Source: Bedellia somnulentella | Taxonomy: Eukaryota > Arthropoda > Insecta > Lepidoptera > Bedelliidae | Reading direction: 5' to 3' | NCBI GenBank assembly: GCA_963576735.1 | Contig: OY755173.1 | Location: 8,278,873 to 8,342,872, forward strand | DNA length: 64,000 nt | Shown: positions 23,601 to 32,300 of the stretch, in pieces | Position numbering within the stretch: position 1 is the stretch's first letter | Layout: every line of letters begins with the position of its first letter | Translations under genes and position numbers: made by a program | The notes under the pieces: generated by a model | The model's database searches: none | Told to the model about the DNA's origin: nothing | What the model saw: only the letters and a program-made list of their open reading frames with translations

Positions 23601-25208
23601 AGGAGTCTATATTTATTTACATGTTAGATTTCTATTTTTAATTAAAAGAATTCAAATCTATCATACAAAAATAATTATCAAATATATCTCCCACTTTTTT
23701 TCGAATCTATAAGATTTAATATTGACAGTATTCATAGTGCTTTGTGTTTACATTTTTCCTGTTCCTGTTTCTACAGCTCAAACAGCTATGTTTTTTAAAA
23801 CAGCATAATTTTATCGTTGCTAATGGTCTGTTGGTATTATACATGGGCGTATTAAAATAATGGTCTTCCTCTGGTAAATATAACTAGACCATTACTACGC
23901 TAATACTCTCAGTGACAGTAACTGTCACTGAGAGTATTAGCGTAGTAATGGTCTAGTTATATTTACCAGAGGAAGACCATTATTTTAATATTATAATTGC
24001 TTTATGCAATTAAAACATACGAAGATAATTTGAAAACTCAAACTCAGACACGTGATATGGGGCTATATTTTTTACTCAATTTAGTATTTTTCGTTATAGT
24101 GACTACAATATAACATAATGGGTACAATCACAGCTGTCTTACTATTACGGTAATCAGATAGAGCTTGGTGACAAACGGACATCGAAGTCTGAGTGCCGTC
24201 TTGTTTTACTTTGTCGACCTCATAGACAAGATAAGAGTAAGAATCCGAACCTCACACTAAATTTTAAAGATTATACGAAGGGCTATTATTATTTTGAGTC
24301 TTTTATGTTCCACTTCTGGGCCAATCCGTATTTTACTATCTTTTGCCCCCTCGACTTCCAAAAGTGGCTGAGGAATTTCTTATTCTGAAGTTCTGGCTAC
24401 CCCTTCTAGGGATTTTTGTCGTGTGTTTATGTATGTATGCATGCTGGGCCAAATCTTGTCGCAGACCCAATTCGTCATTCCATATTGCCAGCGGAGCCCA
24501 ATGCGTAGCTCTTTAAGCCCATCGGTTGCATCCCAACAAAAAGGGTTCATAAGACTCAGTTAATATGAAGAGTAAGTTCTTTTTCTTTGAGCAGCCAGGT
24601 AGGAATGATATCAACAATATATTTAAAATTATGATTAGCAAAGTAATATATACATTTCTAACCTCAATATAGCCAGTAGAGAAACCAACAACTAATTGCT
24701 TTCCATCAGGGGAATACTCCATGCAAAAGACATAACCCAAATTACTCAAAAAGGACACATTAGCAATATAATCATTCTTTGTGTCTTTACAAAATCTTTC
24801 GTATTCACTTGCTATCCATTTTAAATGGCTACTGAACTTTTTGTCCTTAGGTTTCCAATTTATGAACATAGGTAATACTTTGAACTCTTTTTTGATGCGT
24901 TGCTTAAAATCGTCTATAAATATGGAAACTAATGACCTTTCGTCTGGTATGATATCATCACTATCGACTTTTCCTAGTATATCGCAAAGCGCGTCATCTT
25001 GCTTTATAGAATATTCACTAATATGCTTTGAAAATAAATCACTAGTAATTCCAAGCCTAGACGGTATTTGATGTAACGATTTTACGGATTCAATTCTGAG
25101 CATGGATCTTCTAATTGATTCATCCTTATTAATGATTGTACCAGGTTCTAATCTCAGAGGATGTTCAGAGAACATTCTTGCAATAGCAGGATGTTTGTTG
25201 GAATTCAT
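11340..25208 (-). CDS. WD40-repeat protein of unrecognised family, two alternative first exons
   Basis: The shared coding exons, 5' to 3' on the minus strand, are 22176-22331, 21705-21834, 21170-21273, 20511-20654, 17753-17833, 15430-15588 and 11340-11618. First exon A (23102-23374) gives 441 residues and first exon B (24663-25208, start at 25208) gives 532. All junctions are GT-AG and the reading frame stays open throughout. Blades are visible, including IVAGYNDWSVRLYD, YASGSWDNTVRIWDTR and LLVGSWLPTEALTVWDLR. The mixture of clear and weak blades suggests a seven-blade propeller. WD40 propellers are protein-interaction scaffolds. I see no F-box, CTLH, signal peptide or membrane segment, so neither partner nor pathway can be named. 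The gene lies head to head with armadillo. The 21705 donor (GTATGT) is the least certain junction; a second GT in the same phase lies 21 bases further along. Confidence 0.8.
11668..11815 (+). mobile_element. RTE-type LINE, 3' end only
   Basis: A readable C-terminal stretch (MKRLMDVNEAREICQDRTKW, then RSIVSAYP and a stop) is followed by a short 3' UTR and a TATG-type tail. It is 5'-truncated, as is usual for LINE insertions, and lies in the last intron of the WD40 gene. Confidence 0.65.
13062..13397 (+). pseudogene. Helitron Pif1-like helicase, C-terminal remnant
   Basis: The open frame carries the last segment of a Pif1-family helicase: ATIITGPAAGQLAHIP, then IPFKRLQFSVKTSFTLTINK, then the SQGQT motif and GQLYVGLSRVGAPEHQFI, which hold helicase motifs V and VI. 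In complete Helitrons this domain ends a Rep-helicase protein of more than a thousand residues that drives rolling-circle transposition. Here the Rep domain and helicase motifs I-III are missing, so the protein is dead. The frame is open upstream of the first Met (13143), so that Met is not a true start. Confidence 0.75.
13483..13730 (-). mobile_element. SINE family A copy nested in the Helitron
   Basis: A full-length inverted copy with the CATACATACATACATA tail at the left and CCGACACTACACAGC at the right. It lies between the helicase remnant and the Helitron 3' end, so it arrived after the Helitron. Confidence 0.75.
14009..14600. mobile_element. TIR element about 590 bp (MITE-like)
   Basis: Long inverted ends: GTGGCCATATCGTAGATTTG at the left against CATATTTACGATATGGCCAC at the right. 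Both ends also carry ATGATCGATCATTTCATG, which is itself a near palindrome. It has no transposase. The target duplication could not be fixed. The open frames at 14135-14442 lie inside it and are not genes. Confidence 0.65.
15062..15240 (-). mobile_element. possible LINE 3' tail
   Basis: On the minus strand the sequence ends AGAATAAATGATCTGATCTG, a polyadenylation-like signal followed by a short tandem repeat, as in other non-LTR tails here. It is weakly supported. Confidence 0.35.
15430..15588 (-). CDS. WD40 gene, seventh coding exon
   Basis: 53 codons, phase 0 at both ends. It encodes a clear blade (RNELLVGSWLPTEALTVWDL) and ends FWKSKD just before donor GTAAGT. Confidence 0.8.
15686..15918 (+). 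mobile_element. SINE family A copy, worn
   Basis: In forward orientation, the blocks GTGTAGTGTTAGCTTGAAAT, AAGAGGCGACTTAGGGTATT, CAACTTCCTAAAGTGGCTGA and GGGATTTATTGCC come in family order. The TATG tail is lost. Confidence 0.65.
15930..16827. other. intronic DNA without a supported gene
   Basis: Two short open frames (16312-16503 and 16445-16636) overlap in different frames and start from non-ATG or weak codons. They lack splice-consistent ends or recognisable motifs, so I leave them out as genes. Confidence 0.4.
16828..17447. mobile_element. 620-bp TIR transposon remnant with 8-bp target duplication
   Basis: The ends GGCTTATTCCGATTATCCAC and GTGGATAATCGGAATAAGCC are perfect inverses, and similarity extends about 150 bp inward. 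The 8-bp duplication GTTAATCC flanks it at 16820-16827 and 17448-17455. Inside each end, CCGATTATCCACCC is repeated directly and inverted, including a palindromic pair around AACGGGG, as expected of clustered transposase-binding sites. An 8-bp duplication fits hAT or P elements. No transposase is present, so it was moved in trans. Confidence 0.8.
17753..17833 (-). CDS. WD40 gene, sixth coding exon
   Basis: 27 codons (IWDTRCKLGCVC through NSIDLH), phase 0 on both sides. It completes the WD dipeptide of the preceding blade. Donor is GTAAGT and acceptor TTTTGCAG. Confidence 0.8.
17880..18435 (-). mobile_element. two decayed SINE family A copies
   Basis: The segments 17880-18105 and 18220-18435 each keep scattered family A blocks in inverted order (for example GTCACCTCATACGCC and GCTATTCTAAGCTAACAGTA). 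Both are too worn to delimit exactly. Confidence 0.4.
18889..19383. mobile_element. MITE family C, copy 1 (about 495 bp)
   Basis: Inverted ends ATTCGGTATGCAAAGTTTT and AAAACTTTGCATACCGAAT. The interior is closely similar to 51570-52059 (same orientation) and to the inverse of 33304-33800. It has no coding capacity and lies in an intron of the WD40 gene. Confidence 0.75.
20165..20240 (-). mobile_element. SINE family B, 3'-end fragment
   Basis: The text CCCCGAAGGGGTTGATAGAG followed by GTACTAATACT matches the inverted end of the family. It is followed by unrelated intron sequence. Another worn piece lies at 20770-20840. Confidence 0.55.
20511..20654 (-). CDS. WD40 gene, fifth coding exon
   Basis: 48 codons. 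It contains HANQVCALTFHPEQELLYAS followed by GSWDNTVR, the clearest complete WD40 blade of the gene, with donor GTAAGT. Confidence 0.85.
21170..21273 (-). CDS. WD40 gene, fourth coding exon
   Basis: 104 bases, entering in phase 1 after TATTAG and leaving in phase 0 at donor GTAAGT. It encodes SPALSFAMSPSETKIVAGYN followed by DWSVRLYD. Confidence 0.8.
21340..21622. mobile_element. fold-back element with tRNA-like arms (family D, copy 1)
   Basis: The left arm (about 21377-21450) is the inverse of the right arm (about 21548-21620). Each arm has a tRNA T-arm (GCGGGTTCGAACCCCGC on the right) and the block TTTTTCTTTCCTTTAATAAC. The right half holds an almost complete tRNA-like body: GCTCAGTTGGCAGAGC D-arm and GACACTG/CAGTGTC acceptor pairing. 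The lead-in CCTCATGTGGGGATTATTAC also opens the copies at 32155 and 54757. I do not call a tRNA gene because the anticodon arm does not pair cleanly. Confidence 0.65.
21705..21834 (-). CDS. WD40 gene, third coding exon
   Basis: Starts MTVEETKEEALPYG directly after acceptor CCCGATACAG and continues to STPFII. The donor used here, GTATGT, gives phase 1. An alternative GT 21 bases further on, in the same phase, would add seven residues. Confidence 0.7.
21875..22130 (+). mobile_element. SINE family A copy
   Basis: In forward orientation: GTGCCGTGTCGAGCCGGCGT, the ACTACCCC and GGGCGATGCGATTGGAGACG blocks, and the end GGGATTTATGACCGTGGG with a short degenerate tail. Confidence 0.7.
22176..22331 (-). 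CDS. WD40 gene, second coding exon (first shared exon)
   Basis: 52 codons, phase 0 both sides. It runs LRNGITGVVLCTLRNIQ to YRIEVPN. The preceding residues from exon A (ASGLIQ) or exon B (STGYIE) both join it in frame, and each splice completes the same blade strand. Confidence 0.75.
22600..22745 (+). mobile_element. SINE family B, internal fragment
   Basis: The family B blocks GAGGAAACCGACATGGCTGA and GGCGATAGGCCTGCCC come in forward order. The head and 3' end are missing. Confidence 0.55.
23102..23374 (-). CDS. WD40 gene, alternative first coding exon A
   Basis: 91 codons from the Met at 23374, with a TAA in the same frame three codons upstream and no splice acceptor between them, so this Met is a real start. 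It ends MSLEYSPNGKFLAVGHASG-LIQ at donor GTAAAA, phase 0. Its whole length aligns with the last half of exon B: the KW, EYSP[ND]GK, VG and S.G.I positions match in the same order. The two are therefore duplicates. Confidence 0.75.
23850..23990. repeat. 141-bp perfect palindrome
   Basis: Arms 23850-23919 and 23921-23990 are exact reverse complements, with a single A (23920) between them. Inside each arm is a smaller inverted pair, TAATGGTCT and AGACCATTA. There is no target duplication and no coding content. It lies between alternative exons A and B of the WD40 gene. Confidence 0.9.
24330..24442 (+). mobile_element. SINE family A, 3' fragment
   Basis: Keeps CGACTTCCAAAAGTGGCTGA, CTGGCTACCCCTTCTAGGGA and a TATGTATG tail. 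The 5' half is missing. Confidence 0.65.
24663..25208 (-). CDS. WD40 gene, alternative first coding exon B
   Basis: 182 codons from the ATG at 25208 (MNSNKHPAIARMFSEHP) to donor GTTAGA after STGYIE. The first 95 or so residues are an extra, charged, probably mostly helical segment with no motif I know. The remainder parallels exon A, ending CMEYSPDGKQLVVGFSTG. The frame stays open upstream of 25208, but only through non-ATG codons. The open frame past the donor runs into intron and SINE-like sequence and is not coding. Confidence 0.75.
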
Positions 25209-26318
25209 TGTTTCTAAATTGTACTTTGAATACACAAACTTTAAGGCAACCAAAAATAATGGGACCCTTGTTACAGTGTTAAAATCAAATAGTAAAGCAA
25301 AATGTTATTTCCTACAAAATACTTGATGCAAATGCAAAGTGCACACGAGAAATTGTTTATTTTGGAAGTTGATCATAAACTACATAGAAGATTAGATCTT
25401 TAAAAGACATTTGTTTTAATAATTCCATGAAAATATGTTTTTAAAGTGTTATTCTATGGAATATTTAACACTTTGAACTCTTCCTTGAACTACTTTATTT
25501 ATTATTATTTATTTTATTCCAATCATGTTGATAACATCAAAACAGACTTATCGAGTTAAAAAACTATAAAAATTCACCGTTTATTAACGTAAGGCCCTTA
25601 AAGGAAAAAACTGAGCTGGCAATATGTTTATTTTTTCTCACTTTCACTAATATAGGTGAAATACTGTTTTACACTCTCGGTATTAATATCCCCACGTGGG
25701 ACATAAAACAGTTAGGATTTGTTCTAATTTGTTGAAATTATTATTGTATAATCCTCTAATAAAATCATAAAATATTTCCAAAACAAGAAAAATAGCTCGG
25801 CGTTATGACATAAAACCTTAGCCCATTATTGAAAATAACAAAAAAAGAACTTCTCCCTCTGATCCCTCTCTGCCTGCTCTGCTGCGTCGCCATATTGTTT
25901 TGTCGTCTGTGCATCGTCTAGTTTGGCGATATTTTACAGAGAATTTCTGTTTCATTGATAAAAAACTGGTCTTGTTATTACAGAAAATAAGTCATTCGTA
26001 GTTAATTATCAGTGAGGTTGGTTAAAATATAACATTTGTTTCATTAATCGAGTGAAATGCTATAGTTTGAGCCTGCTATTGTGATGGGGTGTGATGTTTT
26101 ATATGATTGAGAATTTAATTTTAGTAAAAGTTTTAGTTTAGTGTTTTGATGAGTTTAAACAGAATTGGTATTAAAATTTTGTAGTTAAAGTTAAATGAGT
26201 GCCCCCCTGAAGTTTAAAAGCGTAATGTTTCAAGTGTAGACGCTATCGGGTCCATCGAGCGAGTTTTAAAAGAAATTCCAATAAATTTCAGGTGCGGGAC
26301 GTCCCGAAACCTCGAATC
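25209..26318. promoter_or_regulatory. shared divergent promoter region and arm 5' UTR
   Basis: Minus-strand WD40 exon B starts at 25208 and plus-strand arm starts at 26319, so both promoters must lie within about 1.1 kb unless further 5' exons exist outside. An AG at 26290-26291 (AATAAATTTCAG before GTGCGGGACG) could be an acceptor for a 5' UTR intron. No TATA box or initiator could be fixed. Confidence 0.4.
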
Positions 26319-26355
26319 ATGAGTTATCAGATCCCGCCTTCACAAAATCGCAACA
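26319..26355 (+). CDS. arm: arm coding exon 1
   Basis: Encodes [12 protein letters not shown] plus one base of the next codon. Donor is GTAAGT. The MSY start matches the known insect Arm N-terminus. Confidence 0.85.
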
Positions 26356-29300
26356 GTAAGTACACTGCAATGTAGTAAATTGTATAGTAGTTGTGCCTTA
26401 GTGACTCATTCCTTGCAGTTAGGACGACTTGTTTTTTTTTGGGTCATATATTATTTCTTTCTGGCATATCGAAACTTCAGACCTTAGTTAACCCAATACG
26501 GAGATAACTTTATGTGGATGTTCCCTCTTGCTACTATTTAGTTCCAAAAATATTTGGATAGTCTGTATCTATTTACATACCACAGTTCTATGGTACATCA
26601 TAGTATAGGAACAATGCTCCTATCACCTATCATTTGTAAATACATTTTGTGATTATAAAGAGACACAATCTACGGAACTAGTAAGGCACTAACGCCCGAT
26701 TCCTGAATTGAGTATTCAAGCTGAGAATGACTTAAGTATTGTTTTGTCTCATTCAGTTGTTAAGCTTTCAATGCGACAGAATGATACTTAAGTTGTTGTC
26801 AGCTGGAATACTCAATTCAGAAATCGGTCATTAATTGCTCATTCCAATTGTTCAATAACTGTGATGCGAAGAAGCAACAAATGTAGTTGGACTTATTTTA
26901 TACTCACGGTATGTAGATTTTTGCATAGAGGTAACTGGTGTGATAGTTTCACTGTAGAATTGACAATATTTATTGCTTTTCTATAAAACACTATGAAACA
27001 AGCCAAAGAAAAACCTTAGTATACCATACTATTACTTAGAGTACCACTAATGTTCTTATGTGTTTTTATATTTGGGTGATAGTTTTGTAGTTAACAATGC
27101 CATAATTACCTTACCATTGCCTTCTGCAGTCAAGGTTCTAGCCTGATTTCTTTCCACAGTGAATGTCTGTGTCTATGCTATGAAATCATAAATAGAAAAC
27201 AATATGAATGATAAATTAGCTCTGCGTTTTATTTAACCTGTGACTTCCCGAGCACTAGCGAAGGACAAGTACCGTCAAAGCCCGGGAACAATAGAATTAT
27301 TTGCAAATAAAAATGTAATTTAACTCTTAAAATAAAAGAAATAAGAGGTTAATTCGAACACGGTAAGCTGGCCATCGGCGGCTCCACGGGGAGCCATCGG
27401 GGTTTGACGGTACTCTTACTTCTGGCTACTCTGGGAGCCGGCGGGACGTGAAAGGTTAATGCTAGAAATTATAGACAATAGAGATTGTGACTGGTAGGAT
27501 ATGTTTCTGTAACTGGTGGGACAAGAACAAATTGTTAATAAATGAAAGCTTTTTCTCAGAATACTACTTTCAGATGATTTTATGACTGATTGCACTAAAG
27601 CATAAGAATAAAATCAAATCTTTAATCATTTAATTTTTATAAAAAAACAAAATTAAGAGTATTTTTCACACTGACTTTTCTATTATATATAAAATTCTCC
27701 TTGCCATTGTTTACATGAACATACTCCTCTGAAATGGCTTGACTGATTTTGATGAAATTATAATGTACATTTGTTATGTCTGCGTGAAGGTTGTTATCTT
27801 TATTTTTTATACTCCTAAGTAATAAGGGTTTTACACCCTTAACATTTTTTTTGCCTTTTAACTACTAGAATATCCCTAGAATTAATATTTGTTATAAATT
27901 GATAGATTTGTTATAAAAAAGCCATTGTGTTATTAAAATGTGTGCTAACATGATTTAAAATATTGTACCCCATGTAAAGAACAAAACTTGTACTGGTAAA
28001 AAAAGTGCATTGCTTTTTATTAATTTTTTTAAAAACCATGGGCATATTTAACTCGAACATGAATTTTAAAACTAGGAATAAAAAATTTACTTACAGTAAA
28101 AGTGAAAACTTAAACAAGAATTTCTTAAGTAATTATTCTTGAATATAATATAAGCAATCCCATATCTAAAGTCAAGAAGAAGAAACAAACCAAGTATTTG
28201 TTCTTTATAAAACTAAGTTAGTTTTCTAAATATATTATAAACAACTGTACTATTCAAATTATTTTATGATAGATTAGCACTGAATAATATTATTCATCCA
28301 ACCACAGAAATGTCCTATCACATTAAAATATTGAGAATATTTGCCACCCTAAAGCTGTTGGTTTTAATTCTCAGCTTAACATTAAGTAGGCCATTAAAAC
28401 AATGTATATTGTTGATTTCAGTGTCGCACAGTAACTATTCAGGGTCGGATGTGCCAATGGCTCCCAACAAGGAGCAACAAACCCTCATGTGGCAGCAGAA
28501 CTCCTACTTGGTGGATTCTGGTATCAACTCTGGCGCTGCTACTCAGGTAATGTATATGTTTGTCATAGAAATGTAGACAAGATTCCATTAATATCTAAAC
28601 ATTAGTGTTTTGCCTAAGTAATCTATAATTGACGAAGTGGTCATTCAAAAATATTTAATTGTATGAAAATTAATGTAGATTTGTTATCCTTTCTATGTTC
28701 TTATCTGTACGCTTCCAGAGTGATGACTATATTATTTTATTTACTGTTTTTAGGTACCATCACTGTCAGGCAAGGAGGATGATGACATGGAGGGTGACCA
28801 ACTCATGTTTGATTTGGACCAAGGCTTTACTCAGGGATTCACACATGAACAAGTTGATGGTAAGTATTTGTTATGATACATGTAATAGTCTTGAGTAATC
28901 TTAAGTCGCTCTAAGTTTAAATCTGTATTAAACTTTCAAAGATGATAAATGTATTAAAACTTTTTGTACATAGAGTTGAGAATCGATGATGCATATTCTA
29001 GAGATAAAAATTCGATAGACTACAAATAAGTCACCAATATCAAACTCAAGTGAAATAATCTAATTTATTTTACAGACATGAATCAGCAGTTGTCACAAAC
29101 TCGTTCCCAACGTGTGCGTGCAGCTATGTTCCCTGAGACTTTGGAGGAAGGTATTGAGATCCCTTCCACCCAGTTGGACCCAGCACAACCGACAGCTGTC
29201 CAGAGATTGGCAGAGCCTTCGCAAATGTTGAAACATGCAGTGGTCAACCTCATCAACTATCAAGATGATGCTGATTTGGCTACCCGGTATGACTGATAAC

Positions 29301-32300
29301 ATTACCTCCTATATGTTGTAAGATGTCTTAAAAAATATATAAATTTGCCTCAGCTAAACACGTTGTTCCTGGTATTATTGCTATCCTAAGATTTTATTTT
29401 TCTTACTGTTAAACATTCATATCAGTCTTAGCTTATCCTAAATAGAGGTACTTGATTTTTTGTTTAATTTTTCAGAGCTATCCCAGAACTGATCAAGCTA
29501 CTCAATGATGAAGACCAAGTGGTTGTTTCTCAAGCTGCCATGATGGTTCACCAACTGTCAAAGAAGGAAGCTTCTCGCCATGCTATCATGAACTCACCAC
29601 AAATGGTAGCTGCTCTAGTGCGCGCTATCTCCAATAGCAATGATCTTGAAACCACCAAAGGGGCTGTTGGAACTCTGCATAATCTCTCTCATCATCGCCA
29701 AGGTCTGCTTGCCATTTTCAAGAGTGGAGGGATTCCAGCATTGGTTAAGCTACTGAGTTCTCCAGTAGAAGCTGTGCTTTTCTATGCTGTGACAACACTC
29801 CACAATTTACTCCTCCATCAAGATGGCTCTAAAATGGCCGTGCGTTTGGCTGGCGGTTTGCAGAAAATGGTGGCACTACTTCAAAGGAACAATGTCAAGT
29901 TCCTCGCTATTGTGACTGATTGTCTCCAGATTTTGGCATATGGTAATCAAGAATCGAAACTGATTATTTTGGCGTCACAGGGACCGATCGAATTGGTTCG
30001 CATTATGCGCTCTTATGATTACGAAAAGTTGCTCTGGACCACATCTAGGGTTTTGAAGGTAAGTCCACATTTGTAATATTGATATAGTATTTTTATGAAT
30101 AGACAGATATTAAGTTTTTACTTTAGAATTATGGTTTATAATATTTTGTAAAGGCAAATATTTAACACGGCAACTGAAAAACTTTTTAGGCAACTTTCTA
30201 TTAAGTCACAAAAAAACTAACTTTGCAGTGATTAAATATCTTAGCAACTATTAAACTATACAAGCAACAAAATGCTAGGATTAAAAAACTAAAAAAACGG
30301 CTGCTACTGTAAGGTATCAAATATATCAAACGGGATCAGTGTAAAACTGGTTAAGGTATTATAAAACCTAATGTGGCGACTAATTTTTCCGAGAAGATAT
30401 CATACATTCGTCACTGGCAACTATTGGATTTCATTATAAAAAATACACATCTGGCAGCGATTTTTAGGTAGCTTTAAAACTGAAAATGGGTATTATAATA
30501 ATGTATTTGGATATTAGAATATTGTTTGCAGATTCCTAAATTCTTGAAAAGGCGGAAAATGCGCTCGTGTGTCTTAGCAGTGCGGAGGCTGCGGAGCGAG
30601 GGGTTGAGCACGTTTCTAGCCAATAGCAAGCGGCAAAATTTTGTGAAAACAGAGGGGGGACGAGGGGGAGAAGTGAATCTTAAAAAACTAATCACCACAA
30701 TTGTATTTGTGCTAGGTTAGGTTAGGGCTAGCTTGTGTCCCTTAGAGCGGAAATAGGCACCCCGCGAAGCGGGGTGACGTCGACACACTGTTACTCAAAG
30801 TAGGTAGGTTCATATAAAAGAGGGAAGGTTAATAATATAGACCAAGAATAGTTTTATAGCATGTCATAATTTGGTTAATTTAGATCCCTACAAATGTAGC
30901 CAAAAGTATTTTTTTAAGATCTTGTTTGTATTTATTTCAGACCTTGGTCATGTTTAAAGACAACCCCATTTTAGAATTTATGAAAGCCTATTTTAACTTT
31001 TTTATCCGCCAATAATTTGTCGCCTTAGAAGAAATTCATTTGCCACAAAAGAAAATCACTGCCAGATAAAATTTAAATATAACCTCAAAACTTATTAAAA
31101 AGCCGCCGCTTTCTAGTTAAGATGCTACCTCTAATTAGTCGCCAAAGTAGATTATTTACTATCCATTTTCAGTTTTTTTACGACCCGGAATGGTACGAGT
31201 ATCAATTTGTCGCCGCTTTAAATACATGCCTTTTGTAAATGGTGCTAACATATATAAAAAAATAATAATAGGATTAACTGCCAATAAAAAAAAGTTGTTA
31301 TAGTAAATATATACACTTCTAGACTTTTGTAATGTTGATATCATATTGCTTTGTATATACATGTAAAGTTTATAACTAATAAAACAAAATTTTGTACTGA
31401 CTTAATTTAACTGTGTCAAATTGTTTTCTAGGTGCTCTCTGTATGCTCCAGCAACAAACCAGCTATAGTAGAAGCTGGTGGAATGCAAGCTTTGGCTATT
31501 CACCTCGGAAACCCTAGTGGACGTCTGGTTCAGAACTGTCTCTGGACTTTGAGGAATCTTTCTGATGCAGCTACCAAGGTATGTAATATCTAAAGTATTT
31601 CACAAATAAATATTGCCTCTCTAGTTTTTTTTTAATAATTGTCATTTTTTGCGTGCATTGCATCAAGATAACTAAGATAAACGAAAAAAACATATTGAAG
31701 TTAGTTTCAGTTGAAATGGAACAGGGATAAATGCCTGGCTTGTTAGGCGAGGTTATTTCCGATAAAGCATGTCTTAATTAATTGATAAATATTTTTATAG
31801 GTTGAAGGACTTGAGAATCTTCTTTCAAGTCTGGTACAAGTTCTTGCTTCAACTGATGTGAACATAGTTACTTGTGCTGCCGGCATTCTATCCAACTTGA
31901 CATGCAATAATCAACGTAACAAGGTATGTAACATAATCGATTGGTTTTCAAATCCGTTTTCTTGCAATAGCATTATTCCATTTCTCTCTATACCTAGACA
32001 CGGAAATTAGGGTACCCAAACATATGATGTATGTGATAAACAAACCAGCAAACTTTCTCTTTGTCGTGTCGTGTGGTATAAATAGTACACCTAGAAAGAC
32101 GGAACCCTGTTTTTAATATTTAAAACTATTAAATAACGGATTAACACATAATTTAAATCTTTTTGTTCATGAAAACCTCATGTGGGGATTATTACTAATA
32201 AATAAAGGAAAGAAAAACTTCGACACAGGCGGGAATCGAACCCGCGACCTCGGGTATACGCCCCGACGCTCTGCCGCCTGTGTCGAAGTTTTTCTTTCCT

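Larger units (their letters stand above)
26356..28421 (+). other. arm intron 1 (2.1 kb)
   Basis: Carries two MITE-like inverted-repeat elements (26692-26832 and 27236-27462). The rest is AT-rich with no other feature that I can support. Confidence 0.7.

Noticed and set aside
24781..25326. plus-strand open frames of 96 and 74 codons
   Set aside because: They are antisense shadows of WD40 exon B and its upstream region.
29093..29302. minus-strand 69-codon frame
   Set aside because: Antisense shadow of arm exon 4.
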